From a virus, in the IMG/VR virus record IMGVR_UViG_3300035698_013908, positions 1-20,330 of that record: DNA of 20,330 nt; one strand, written 5' to 3'. Below, one piece after another: positions 1 through 7,069 of this stretch (position 1 is its first letter; every line of letters begins with the position of its first letter). The position numbers and the translations under genes were made by a program. Under the pieces are notes generated by a model. The model was not told where the DNA came from. It saw only the letters and a list, made by a program, of their open reading frames with translations, and ran no database searches.

Positions 1-199
1 AGCCAGAGTCATTATTAACTATTAGCCCTGCTCCTAGAGTACCTCCAGTTAAATTAAGTTTTAAATCTAATTCATCTTGTAAATCAGTTTGATCGCTTAA
101 AGTACCTGTAATTGAACCCCAAACCATACTTTTAATATATCCCGATACATTTTCTGTTAAATCAAACGGAGTGGGATTTAGATTAAATTTTTTACTCAT
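1..199 (-). CDS. Phage tail-fibre or head-fibre-like protein, N-terminal part (cut by window edge)
   Basis: The ATG at 199-197 overlaps the TGA of the upstream gene as ATGA, which suggests translational coupling. The 66 visible residues start MSKKFNLNPTPFDLTENVSG and contain a GTLSDQTDLQDELDLK segment followed by LNLTGGTLGAG. Segments of the kind 'G-x-L-S-D-Q-T-D-L-Q-x-x-L-D-x-K' are common near the N-terminus of phage tail fibres and related surface proteins, where they precede the trimeric shaft. The position after terminase, portal and head genes fits a virion protein. The C-terminus lies outside the window, so the receptor-binding part cannot be judged. Confidence 0.6.
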   Translation of the reverse strand, partial: MSKKFNLNPTPFDLTENVSGYIKSMVWGSITGTLSDQTDLQDELDLKLNLTGGTLGAGLIVNNDSG

Positions 200-837
200 A
201 TAGCTTCCATTTTCCTACTTTTACTTATAGGAGACACATTAGCGCTTCCATCTATATAAATAACTTCATATCTAAAATCTTCTGTAACTTTTATATTCTC
301 ATCATATTTAATAATTTGAGTAGGTACTCTTGAACCTGAGATAGTTGTATAGGTATATTCTTCTCTAATCCAAATTTTTTCTTCAACCTTAGACGAAGCA
401 CCATCCCAATTAACGGGAATATCCATTACTTTAACTGGTAAATTTTCTCCTTTTTTATAAGGAAACTTAGTTTCTTTATTAATAATTACCTCAGTTAAAT
501 CATCAACTGCTTTTTGAAGTTTCTCTAATTTATTAACTTCTACTTTTCCGGTTATTTTTTGGATTGTAGGAAAATTAATTATTTTTTCTATTACTTTAAT
601 TATCGGAGCTTTAGGCTATTTGATTTTTTCAATTAATTTCTTTAATAAATTATTTCCCTCATCTGTTTTATTTTCTAACTTATCAGCTTTAATAATAAAT
701 TCTTGCTTAATTTTTAATTTTTCTAATAAATTATCAAACAAGGGAAAAACAATTTTCCTTATTTGTCCATTAACTTTATATTTGTCTGGAATTTGAATTT
801 TATTATTAAATTTATAAAACTCATTTAAGTTTTTCAT
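196..837 (-). CDS. Unknown protein of the head/neck region, interrupted by an in-frame TAG
   Basis: The start ATG at 837-835 follows the TAA of the gp7-like gene with one base between. The frame runs 73 codons to a TAG at 616-618, then stays open for another 139 codons to the TGA at 198-196. The first ATG after the TAG is at 426, which would leave 63 open codons (beginning PKAPIIKVIEKIINFP) untranslated, and that ATG has no well-placed Shine-Dalgarno site. The text before the TAG (KKLIEKIK) and after it (IKVIEKIINFP) is similar in character, as expected for one lysine-rich, partly helical protein. I see no known domain. The TAG may be read through, reassigned to an amino acid, or a true nonsense mutation or error. 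Under the standard code there would be two fragments, 616..837 and 196..426. Confidence 0.6.
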
Positions 838-838
838 T

Positions 839-1696
839 TTAATGACCAGTCCAAGCGATTTTTTCGTTTCGGACTTCAAATCCTTTTATAACTTCCTCTA
901 AATAACATCTACAATTAATATGTAAAGGTGGTCGCTCTACATTATAAATAGTGGTTTTCATTGTGTTTTCATTTGTAACGCTAGTTATAAATTTATTACT
1001 AATCACCATTTCTTTATTATGTAATGATTCACAATGTTCACAGGTTCTATCATCTAAAGCTGTAACCCATCTAACGCTTTGAACTTCATTTCTTTTAAAA
1101 GTTTCAAATTGTACTGCACTAATTGCATTAGCCAACTCATTACGGGCTATTAGACTGGCTCTGTTTATAGATATATCTGGTATCTTCTCAATTATTAAGC
1201 TCCTTATCTCATTATTAGTTAAAAATTCATTTTGACCTTGTTGCATTATTCTTAATAGTTGTTTTTTAGTTGTGTTATCAACAGTATTTATTAATAAACT
1301 TTCTCTAGTTTTAAAATAATCCAATACTTCTTCATTCTCTAAAACAAATGGCCCAACTCCCATTTCCATTTCATCTAAAGCTGTTTGACCACCAATATTC
1401 CCCGACCATTGATAAAAGGATTGAAATAAATTATCTTTAACGAAGCCCTTAATACTTTTCCAATTATTAGTCAAAAACAATAAAGCATTTTGATTTACTT
1501 CCACTTTTTGTAAAACCAAAAGATTGTCTATTAATTTTTGAGTTACTATTTCTTTTAATTGTTTTTTTATTCCAATTCTTAAATCATTCTCAAACTTAAT
1601 AAATTCTTTTTGTTTCTCAGCATTTTCTAAAACTAAATTTCTTCCATAGGTTTTAGTTTGCTTACGAATTTGAGATTGTAGCTTTGTTAAGTTCAT
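839..1696 (-). CDS. SPP1 gp7 / Mu gpF-like phage head morphogenesis protein
   Basis: This 285-residue protein ends in a typical head-morphogenesis domain (about residues 175-270): a helix with ARNELANAISAVQ, then VRWVTALDDRTCEHCESLH around 208-225, and PPLHINCRCYL at 256-266. The C-x-x-C and H-x-N-C-x-C residues are the hallmark of the SPP1 gp7/Mu F group, minor capsid proteins associated with the portal. The N-terminal half is charged and helical. It overlaps the end of the portal gene by 35 bases, and portal followed by gp7 is the classical order. No clear Shine-Dalgarno site precedes the start, so initiation may depend on coupling. The function is firm at family level; the start is less certain. 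Confidence 0.88.
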   Translation of the reverse strand: MNLTKLQSQIRKQTKTYGRNLVLENAEKQKEFIKFENDLRIGIKKQLKEIVTQKLIDNLLVLQKVEVNQNALLFLTNNWKSIKGFVKDNLFQSFYQWSGNIGGQTALDEMEMGVGPFVLENEEVLDYFKTRESLLINTVDNTTKKQLLRIMQQGQNEFLTNNEIRSLIIEKIPDISINRASLIARNELANAISAVQFETFKRNEVQSVRWVTALDDRTCEHCESLHNKEMVISNKFITSVTNENTMKTTIYNVERPPLHINCRCYLEEVIKGFEVRNEKIAWTGH

Positions 1697-3305
1697 CTGA
1701 AATTAATTCTAATTTTTTATATATCTGAGCGGTGTTATTAATATATGGCTCAAATATTTTATCAATAGTTTCCTTATTTTTAACTTTTTTTAACTGACTA
1801 TATATTTCATCAATTATCCAAATATCTAGGGAAGCACTTGTAAACTTATTAAAAATTAAATCCTTTTTTAGTTGTCGCTTAGCCTTTTTTCTCCATAATA
1901 ATAAATCTTGCTTTTGTAATTTCTCGGTATCTTTATCATTTTCTTTTTTATCTTCTTTTTCTTTTTTCTTTGGCTTAATAATTGGCTCTGGAGGATTTAA
2001 TAAAGTATCCACTAAAGTAATATTCTGACCTCCAATAAAGTGACTTAATCCTATTGGGTTTAAACCTTCTTTAGTTCTAATTTCATCAACGCTTAATAGA
2101 CCATTTCTAATTTTAATTTCTTGCACTTCAGCCTCTGCTTTTTGATCTACAGGATCGACATTTACATAAATAAATTTTAAATCATCAAAACCAAAATCAT
2201 TAACCACAATCTCAGTAAATATATTTTCCAAGAATTGGGCAATCGGCCTCATTCCTCTTTCTTGTCCTTTTTCTGATTGAACTTCTCCAGTAGCTTTATT
2301 GCTCTGATAAGTAAATCCAATATCCTGAGGTGGTACTCCAAAAACAGAGCAAGTTAGTTGTAAAATCCAAAGTTCAAATTTATCATAGCCTACATCGTTT
2401 GGCTTTTTAATAGGTACGAATTCAGTATCGTTTGGAATTGGTTTTATTTTTCTAACTTCGCCTAAATTTCCGGATAACATTGAATTAAAATATCTTTCAA
2501 AACTTTTAATTTGATCTTTAGTCCAACCTTCAGGCATTTTTAAAAATCCCTCTGGCATATTACCTTCGGTAAACCAATTAAGAGAATACAAAGAGCCTTG
2601 TATAGCAGCTTTAGCCTGAATTATAATGCTTTCAATAGGAGATAAACCATAAACTGTATTAGTCCTCCTGCTTCTTACTTTATAAATCATTTCATCTTGG
2701 GTTAGTTTGGCTGATATAATGCCATTTATTACTTGTGCATAAGCCGGTTCTGGTGGTTCAGGAAGTCGTCCTTGTTCATCTATATAACATCGCATAGTTG
2801 CGCTATCAACTAATTTCAACTCACCTATAAACTGTCCACCCCTAGTCATAATTTTTTCTAAAGATAATGCACCAATAACTAAATAATCTTCAATAATAGC
2901 ATCAATAAAATCCCTGTAATTACTTCTTCGTCCTAATGGTTTCTTAAAAAACTGAGTTACTAATTGCACCTTAGGGTCATCTTGTTTAATCTGCACCCCT
3001 TCTTTTTCGGAAACAATAGCCCAATTTAATTTTTCAATTTTAGTTTTTAAATAATCAATACAAGCTCTAGCAATAGGGTAATGGATACTAAAATTCCTCA
3101 AAGTATCATAAGTAACATTTCCCTCAGGTTTCTTTTTAACTCTTCCAGCATCTGGATAATTCCAACCTAAAGGCACTTCCCATTCGGATGTAAGAGGTTT
3201 TATATTTTTAACTGGTAATTGCTGAGAGATTTTTTCATAAACAGATTTAGATATTTGTTCTGTTAATGGGGTTAATAAATTTTGGAGTAGGGATTTTTTC
3301 TTCAT
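1662..3305 (-). CDS. Phage portal protein
   Basis: This 547-residue protein is the size of a tailed-phage portal, the dodecameric ring through which DNA enters the capsid. Visible support includes LGWNYPDAGRVKKKPEG near residue 48, an IARACIDYLKTKIEKLNW segment typical of portal cores, a YGLSPIESIIIQAKAAIQG segment, and FGVPPQDIGFTYQSNKATGE with the GVPP-x-x-x-G and N-KATGE features of HK97-like portals. A basic K/E-rich stretch (PIIKPKKKEKEDKKENDK, around residue 440) precedes a helical tail. AAGGAA lies at normal spacing before the ATG. The gene overlaps terL by 59 bases and the gp7-like gene by 35, giving a tight packaging module. Confidence 0.93.
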   Translation of the reverse strand: MKKKSLLQNLLTPLTEQISKSVYEKISQQLPVKNIKPLTSEWEVPLGWNYPDAGRVKKKPEGNVTYDTLRNFSIHYPIARACIDYLKTKIEKLNWAIVSEKEGVQIKQDDPKVQLVTQFFKKPLGRRSNYRDFIDAIIEDYLVIGALSLEKIMTRGGQFIGELKLVDSATMRCYIDEQGRLPEPPEPAYAQVINGIISAKLTQDEMIYKVRSRRTNTVYGLSPIESIIIQAKAAIQGSLYSLNWFTEGNMPEGFLKMPEGWTKDQIKSFERYFNSMLSGNLGEVRKIKPIPNDTEFVPIKKPNDVGYDKFELWILQLTCSVFGVPPQDIGFTYQSNKATGEVQSEKGQERGMRPIAQFLENIFTEIVVNDFGFDDLKFIYVNVDPVDQKAEAEVQEIKIRNGLLSVDEIRTKEGLNPIGLSHFIGGQNITLVDTLLNPPEPIIKPKKKEKEDKKENDKDTEKLQKQDLLLWRKKAKRQLKKDLIFNKFTSASLDIWIIDEIYSQLKKVKNKETIDKIFEPYINNTAQIYKKLELISDELNKATISNS

Positions 3306-4671
3306 ATTGTTCCTTATAATAATCTAATATACTATTTTTATAACTATAACTGGCAAAATGTGCAATAGCCAAACTATCAGCATAATCAGGCGAACTAATC
3401 CCCAATTTTTTCATCACATCTTTACTGACTATTTTAATCTTACCTTTTGAAGTTATTTCGTACATTATGCTTGGTAATTCTTCTAATAGTTTATCACCTA
3501 AAATTTGAATATTATTTTTTTCAAATTCTTCTCTTAACATCCAAAATATTTCTGCTTTTAAATTCTCAAACCTATCTTTATCGTGCGGTGAACTACCAAA
3601 ATTTACAGGAACTATACTTATATTAGCCTTTTCCAATTGTTCTTGCAAGTTATCTGTAACGCCACCACCTACCCCACTATCATCAACTGCTATAACCTGA
3701 CAAATATATTCTTGAGCTAGTTGTATTGCTCTACCTACTGTGTGAGTTGTTTTTTTACCCACAAATCCCTCTTGGTGAATTATTTTATTACTTTGTAAAA
3801 CAGTAAATACTGTACTATCTGAGCCATATCTAGCTACATCAATCCCTAAAATTCTTTTATCTTCTTCATTTACTTTAATTTCTTTAGTATAAGCTCTTTC
3901 AACCCAAGTAAGAGGGATTAAAGTATCCTCACCTTCAACTGGAAACTCGCCCAAAACTCTTGATTTAAAAACTGGACTTTCCTCGCCCCATTGTTCTTTG
4001 CGTTCCTCGATCCATTCTTTAGTTACTAGTCCTTTATAAACAATTTTTCCCTCAGTTACATTCGGACAGTCATAACAAGATATTGCTATTTTATTATAAA
4101 GTTTATTTTTAAATGCTTCATAAAAACTACCATTCGGAGTAGTAGGATTTCCAATAGCTAAAAACCTAGAATGAGGAGAAGTAAGTAAACCATTACTAGC
4201 TTCCCAAATTTCACTTTTAACCCCCGGTCCTTCATCAAATACTACTAAAACATTAGGGGAATGATGACCAACAAATCTGTCAGGCTCATCTGTGCTTAAT
4301 CCAATAGCAAAATGTTCGTCTCCTAATTTAAGTCTAGCAGTTATTAGTTCCCCACCTAATTCAATCTTTGCATTTCTTTTTAGTTTAGATATTTCTTCCC
4401 ATAAAATCATTTTTACTTGATTCCAAGTTGGAGCAGTTGTAATTATCTTAGATGGATAAAATGAATATAGCCACCAAAGTATGATTTTAGCTGATATATG
4501 GGTTTTTCCTAATCCGTGTCCTGATCTAACAATAGTGAAATGATTATCTCTTACAGATAACATTATTTCTTTTTGCTTTTTCCAAATTTTTCCGCCTAAT
4601 ATTTTTTTAGAAAAATAAATAGGATTATTCTGTATTTTCTTGAGTAGGCTTGATATTTGCGAGTAGGTCAT
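3247..4671 (-). CDS. terL: Terminase large subunit (ATPase and nuclease)
   Basis: TerL is the packaging motor that cuts concatemeric DNA and pumps it into the prohead. Over 474 residues I see a Walker A motif SGHGLGKT (50-57), a Walker B VLVVFDEG (141-148, with D146 and E147), the coupling segment LAIGNPT (171-177), and an RNase H-type nuclease domain with ILGIDVARYGSD (D278), VIAVDDSGVGGG (D330/D331) and SSPDYADSLAIAHFA (D429 or D432). All catalytic acidic positions are present, so it appears intact. It overlaps the terS end by 47 bases. The start MTYSQISSLL lacks a close Shine-Dalgarno site and may be translated by coupling to terS. Confidence 0.96.
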   Translation of the reverse strand: MTYSQISSLLKKIQNNPIYFSKKILGGKIWKKQKEIMLSVRDNHFTIVRSGHGLGKTHISAKIILWWLYSFYPSKIITTAPTWNQVKMILWEEISKLKRNAKIELGGELITARLKLGDEHFAIGLSTDEPDRFVGHHSPNVLVVFDEGPGVKSEIWEASNGLLTSPHSRFLAIGNPTTPNGSFYEAFKNKLYNKIAISCYDCPNVTEGKIVYKGLVTKEWIEERKEQWGEESPVFKSRVLGEFPVEGEDTLIPLTWVERAYTKEIKVNEEDKRILGIDVARYGSDSTVFTVLQSNKIIHQEGFVGKKTTHTVGRAIQLAQEYICQVIAVDDSGVGGGVTDNLQEQLEKANISIVPVNFGSSPHDKDRFENLKAEIFWMLREEFEKNNIQILGDKLLEELPSIMYEITSKGKIKIVSKDVMKKLGISSPDYADSLAIAHFASYSYKNSILDYYKEQYEEKIPTPKFINPINRTNI

Positions 4672-4960
4672 ACAGGTTATTTATTTTTTCGCCTCCGCTA
4701 GTTAAGTCAGTAAATTGTTTGGGTAATCCATCAATATATGCCCAAATCTTACTTAACATTGTTGTGTCTCCATCTTTAATTGCTTTCAATAATATTCTTT
4801 CAATAATTAATCTTTTGTAAGGTTTCTTGGTTTTTGAGTCAACTTCTTCTAAAGCTTCCCTAATCATATCAGTAATTGAAATTCCTTTAGGTCTGCCATT
4901 ATTATTTCTATTTTCAGGATGATCTATAAAACCACCTTTTCCAGTAGGGTTTGAGTTCAT
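4625..4960 (-). CDS. terS: Small terminase subunit-like protein (DUF5681-type N-terminus)
   Basis: This 111-residue protein sits directly upstream of terL and overlaps it, the usual terS position. Its N-terminus carries a FIDHPENRNNNGRPKG segment, resembling the 'G-N-P-K-G-R-P-K' start of DUF5681 proteins found beside phage terminases. It continues with a helical region (ITDMIREALEEVDSKT, IERILLKAIKDGDTTMLSKIW) that suits oligomerisation. The C-terminus YDLLANIKPTQENTE is acidic, as expected for a part contacting TerL. I see no clear Shine-Dalgarno site before the ATG at 4960. The role rests on position and general pattern; the DNA site it recognises is unknown. Confidence 0.75.
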   Translation of the reverse strand: MNSNPTGKGGFIDHPENRNNNGRPKGISITDMIREALEEVDSKTKKPYKRLIIERILLKAIKDGDTTMLSKIWAYIDGLPKQFTDLTSGGEKINNLYDLLANIKPTQENTE

Positions 4961-4999
4961 AACTTGATAATAGCTTGTTTAAACTTGTATTTCAAGAAT
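4961..4999 (-). repeat. Phased CAAG repeats between the glycosyltransferase gene and terS
   Basis: In the short gap before terS the minus strand reads CTTGAAATACAAG (a 4-bp inverted repeat), then further CAAG copies about 10 and 11 bases apart around an 8-bp palindrome GTTTAAAC. Repeats at about one helical turn just upstream of terS could be a small-terminase (pac-like) site. In AT-rich DNA such short motifs also arise by chance, so this is a weak call. Confidence 0.2.
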
Positions 5000-5758
5000 T
5001 TAAATACCTTTAATTGGAATGTGTAAACTAGGATTAATGTCAAAACTTTTAATCTTCCCAAGTCTACTATTGTTTTTTAAATCTTTTCGTACGATTTTAG
5101 TTCCCCATTTTTTTTCCAAATATTTATTTCCTTTTAATTCTTTTTTTACATTTCTGCCAATTGCTAATCCGCCAATGTTATTAGCTTGGTTACATTCAGA
5201 ATGATATTTATTAACTCTTAAAACTCCTCTGAACTCATTACATTGTTGAATTGTCATATCATAATCATCCTTAGAAGGGATATTTTCGTCATATCTCAAA
5301 TTATGTTTTAAATGAGCGGTAAATGGACCACCAATAAATGAAAGTGTAGAAAAGGGGCGAAATTCTCTATAATTTCTCTTGTTTTTTAAAATATTAATTC
5401 CCCATACTTTATACCCCCACTCTTTGCATAAAAGTGAGTATTTTTTAAAAAAAGGTAAAATTTCATCCTTTTTAACTATTTCAGCTTTGGTATTTCTCCA
5501 TCTTTTTAAATATTTAATATCATCATCTAATCTTATAATCACATCTTCTTTAAAAGTATCTAGCATATAATTATTAACTCTAGCTAAATTTCCTTGTATT
5601 CCATCGGGTAATAAGTATAAATTTTTCTTATCGTGATATTTTAAATATTCTTTATAGTCTTTATTATCAACCAAAATTGAGTATTCGGGTAAAAACTCGC
5701 TGGTCTTTACTTTTCCAGCTCGTCTATAAGAAGGAATACAAATTTTAATTTTCATCAT
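5000..5758 (-). CDS. GT-A glycosyltransferase of the TET-associated (TAGT/GREB1-like) type
   Basis: The N-terminus IPSYRRAGKVKT (residues 8-19) followed by LPEYSILVDNKDYKEYLKYH matches the pattern of TET/JBP-associated glycosyltransferases, a phage family proposed by Iyer and Aravind to add sugars to modified bases in DNA. A metal-binding LDDDIKYLKRW (DDD at 78-80), a DDYDMTIQQ segment (164-172), NIGGLAIGRN (194-203) and a KKWGTKI segment near 216-222 complete the family's conserved order. The length of 252 residues is normal. The ParB-like gene upstream overlaps it by 14 bases and terS follows. No hydroxylase (TET/JBP) or base pyrophosphorylase gene is visible here, so the acceptor is unproven: DNA is the family-based expectation, a virion or cell glycan the alternative. 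Confidence 0.7.
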   Translation of the reverse strand: MMKIKICIPSYRRAGKVKTSEFLPEYSILVDNKDYKEYLKYHDKKNLYLLPDGIQGNLARVNNYMLDTFKEDVIIRLDDDIKYLKRWRNTKAEIVKKDEILPFFKKYSLLCKEWGYKVWGINILKNKRNYREFRPFSTLSFIGGPFTAHLKHNLRYDENIPSKDDYDMTIQQCNEFRGVLRVNKYHSECNQANNIGGLAIGRNVKKELKGNKYLEKKWGTKIVRKDLKNNSRLGKIKSFDINPSLHIPIKGI

Positions 5759-6359
5759 TAGTTAATTTGTTTATAAAATCAGTTCCTTTAATAACTCTAC
5801 CAACTCCAATTTTATTAAATCCTTTTTTGCTATCTATAGCTTTAACTGTAGGTAATGGATAAAGACTTTTTAATTGCATCCAGTCAATCTCATTATCAAA
5901 AATTAAAACAATATAATTATGTTCTTCAAATAATTCTTCTGTAAACTCAATTTCTCCTTTTTCTTCCTCTATACTTTTAATAACTAAATCTTTTAATGAG
6001 GTTTGTTCGCCCAAATCAATTTTAAAACCATCTAAATCAAAATAAGGCATTTCATCCAACATTTTTTTTAACTTATCTTCTTTATAATTTCCAACTCTAT
6101 CATTATCAGCCAAAGCATATTCTAATTTTTTTTCGTCAGTAGGTGCTTTAACTATAGAAACAGGAACTTCATTAATTCCAAGCTCTCTACAAACCTTTAA
6201 TCTCATATTCCCACCCAACACAATCCCATCTTCTGTAATTAAGAAAGGTTTAAATATTCCTAATTTCGTAATTAATTTCTTCAATCTTTCTAAACTTTCT
6301 TTCTTAATACTGCGTGGGTTTTTATCCCATCCTTTTAAATCAGTAATCATTCTATTCAT
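5745..6359 (-). CDS. ParB/sulfiredoxin-like domain protein
   Basis: I take the start as MNRMITDLKGW at 6359 because AAAAAGGAT lies at good spacing. An upstream in-frame ATG at 6401 would begin inside a G-run block. The protein is then 204 residues. Its first 75 residues are a ParB/Srx-like domain: LKGWDKNPRSIKKESLERLKKLI, then GIFKPFLITEDGIVLGGNMRLKVCRELG (36-61, the G-G/N-x-R box of the family), then EVPVSIVKA. A second part has ALADNDRVGNYKEDKLKKML. Stand-alone proteins of this type are frequent in phages next to DNA methyltransferases or base-modification genes, where they are thought to bind or nick DNA. Here the partner is the TAGT-type glycosyltransferase, overlapping by 14 bases. Confidence 0.75.
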   Translation of the reverse strand: MNRMITDLKGWDKNPRSIKKESLERLKKLITKLGIFKPFLITEDGIVLGGNMRLKVCRELGINEVPVSIVKAPTDEKKLEYALADNDRVGNYKEDKLKKMLDEMPYFDLDGFKIDLGEQTSLKDLVIKSIEEEKGEIEFTEELFEEHNYIVLIFDNEIDWMQLKSLYPLPTVKAIDSKKGFNKIGVGRVIKGTDFINKLTNDEN

Positions 6360-6382
6360 AATATCCTTTTTATTTAATAACT

Positions 6383-6473
6383 CCCCTCCCCCACTACCCA
6401 TCCCCCCTCTCCCTTAGTCTCTTGTCAAATGTTATTTTGCCCGTCTCCCCCACCATTTTAAACCCGTATCCCC
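6383..6473 (-). promoter_or_regulatory. G-run-rich leader with G-quadruplex potential upstream of the ParB-like gene
   Basis: In otherwise very AT-rich DNA, the minus (transcript) strand carries five G runs at 6411-6413, 6402-6407, 6397-6399, 6388-6392 and 6383-6386, with loops of 1 to 4 bases. This satisfies the classical four-run G-quadruplex pattern. A second, looser cluster of G runs lies at 6440-6473. The block fills the largest gap between the glycan cassette and the ParB-like gene. It may be an RNA element controlling the downstream genes or a DNA element for replication or packaging. A 20-codon micro-ORF overlaps it and is listed separately. Confidence 0.5.
6394..6456 (-). CDS. Possible micro-ORF of 20 residues (uncertain)
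   Basis: From an ATG at 6456 the minus strand encodes MVGETGKITFDKRLRERGDG and then TAG at 6396-6394. If the TAG were read as sense, the frame would continue seven codons (WGRGVIK) to a TAA at 6372-6370, just before the Shine-Dalgarno site of the ParB-like gene. The peptide looks more protein-like than random low-complexity text, but its base composition is dictated by the G runs and no good Shine-Dalgarno site is present. It may simply be an accident of the G-rich element. Confidence 0.2.
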   Translation of the reverse strand: MVGETGKITFDKRLRERGDG

Positions 6474-6501
6474 TACTATATAATTTTAATAATGTTCTTT
6501 A

Positions 6502-7068
6502 TTATTTATAATTAAATTTGTTACTATTTAATATTTTAATAACTTTAAATTTATCAATATCATATAAAGCGTAAATATCTTTTTCATCGCCTCTATCTCG
6601 TCTAGCAACCATTTCCATTATTTTTGTTGGGTCTTCCCATAAGTCTAAGACTGCTATTTTGTCATCGGCTCTTATTAAATAAAAAGTATTTTTTTTATAT
6701 CTTTTTTTTAAAGTGTAAGCTACAGCAAATTTTCTAAACGGCATTTTTTCTAATTTATAATGCCCAAAATTATGATAGCGAATTTTACACTCTAAGTAAT
6801 GATCAAACTTATTATTAATAAACACTTTGTAGTCTACATCGCTAAATCTACACATAGCCCTAAACTGAATATCAATTCCTGCATTTATATCAATATATTT
6901 TAAGTCATCTTTGTCTAATTTAAATTCTTTAGACAATTTGTTATATTCTTTTTCATCTCTAGTTTTAATTTTAAAATTTTTCTTAATTAAATATTCCCGA
7001 TAAAACATTAAAGCATTCTCAGTCAATGGTTCGCTTTTGTTGTATTCTGTGTTTGGATTTTTATACAT
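6502..7068 (-). CDS. Unknown protein, possible PD-(D/E)XK-like nuclease
   Basis: This 188-residue protein starts at a TAA-T-ATG junction with the GT4 gene. Its middle contains DIQFRAMCRFSDVDYKVF (66-83) and, after a short spacer, HYLECKIRYHNFGHYK (90-105), giving D77 or D79 followed by E93-C-K95 on a predicted beta strand. A conserved-looking MPFRKFAVAYTLKKRYKKN helix and TFYLIRADDKIAVLDLW strands come next. A D…E-x-K arrangement on alternating strands with a following helix is the skeleton of PD-(D/E)XK nucleases. I cannot place it in a named family, and a non-enzymatic role is possible. It closes the glycan cassette before the G-rich leader. Confidence 0.45.
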   Translation of the reverse strand: MYKNPNTEYNKSEPLTENALMFYREYLIKKNFKIKTRDEKEYNKLSKEFKLDKDDLKYIDINAGIDIQFRAMCRFSDVDYKVFINNKFDHYLECKIRYHNFGHYKLEKMPFRKFAVAYTLKKRYKKNTFYLIRADDKIAVLDLWEDPTKIMEMVARRDRGDEKDIYALYDIDKFKVIKILNSNKFNYK

Positions 7069-7069
7069 A

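Noticed and set aside
196-426. A separate 76-residue gene starting at ATG 426
   Set aside because: The 63 codons upstream of this ATG are open in the same frame, and the nearest GGAG is about 18 bases away, so it is better seen as the tail of the TAG-interrupted gene.
5019-5570. Two plus-strand open frames of 61 and 63 codons
   Set aside because: They lie antisense within the TAGT-type glycosyltransferase gene, have no ribosome-binding site or recognisable domain, and their Phe/Leu/Ser-rich text is the usual shadow of Lys/Glu-rich coding DNA.
6360-6401. Upstream start (MGSGGGELL) for the ParB-like gene
   Set aside because: The first 14 residues come from the G-run element and precede the family domain, while the ATG at 6359 has a well-spaced AAGGAT.
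6402-6501. tRNA or classical riboswitch in the gap before the ParB-like gene
   Set aside because: I looked for a T-loop, anticodon arm and CCA-type acceptor and found none; the G-rich block does not fold into a cloverleaf by eye.
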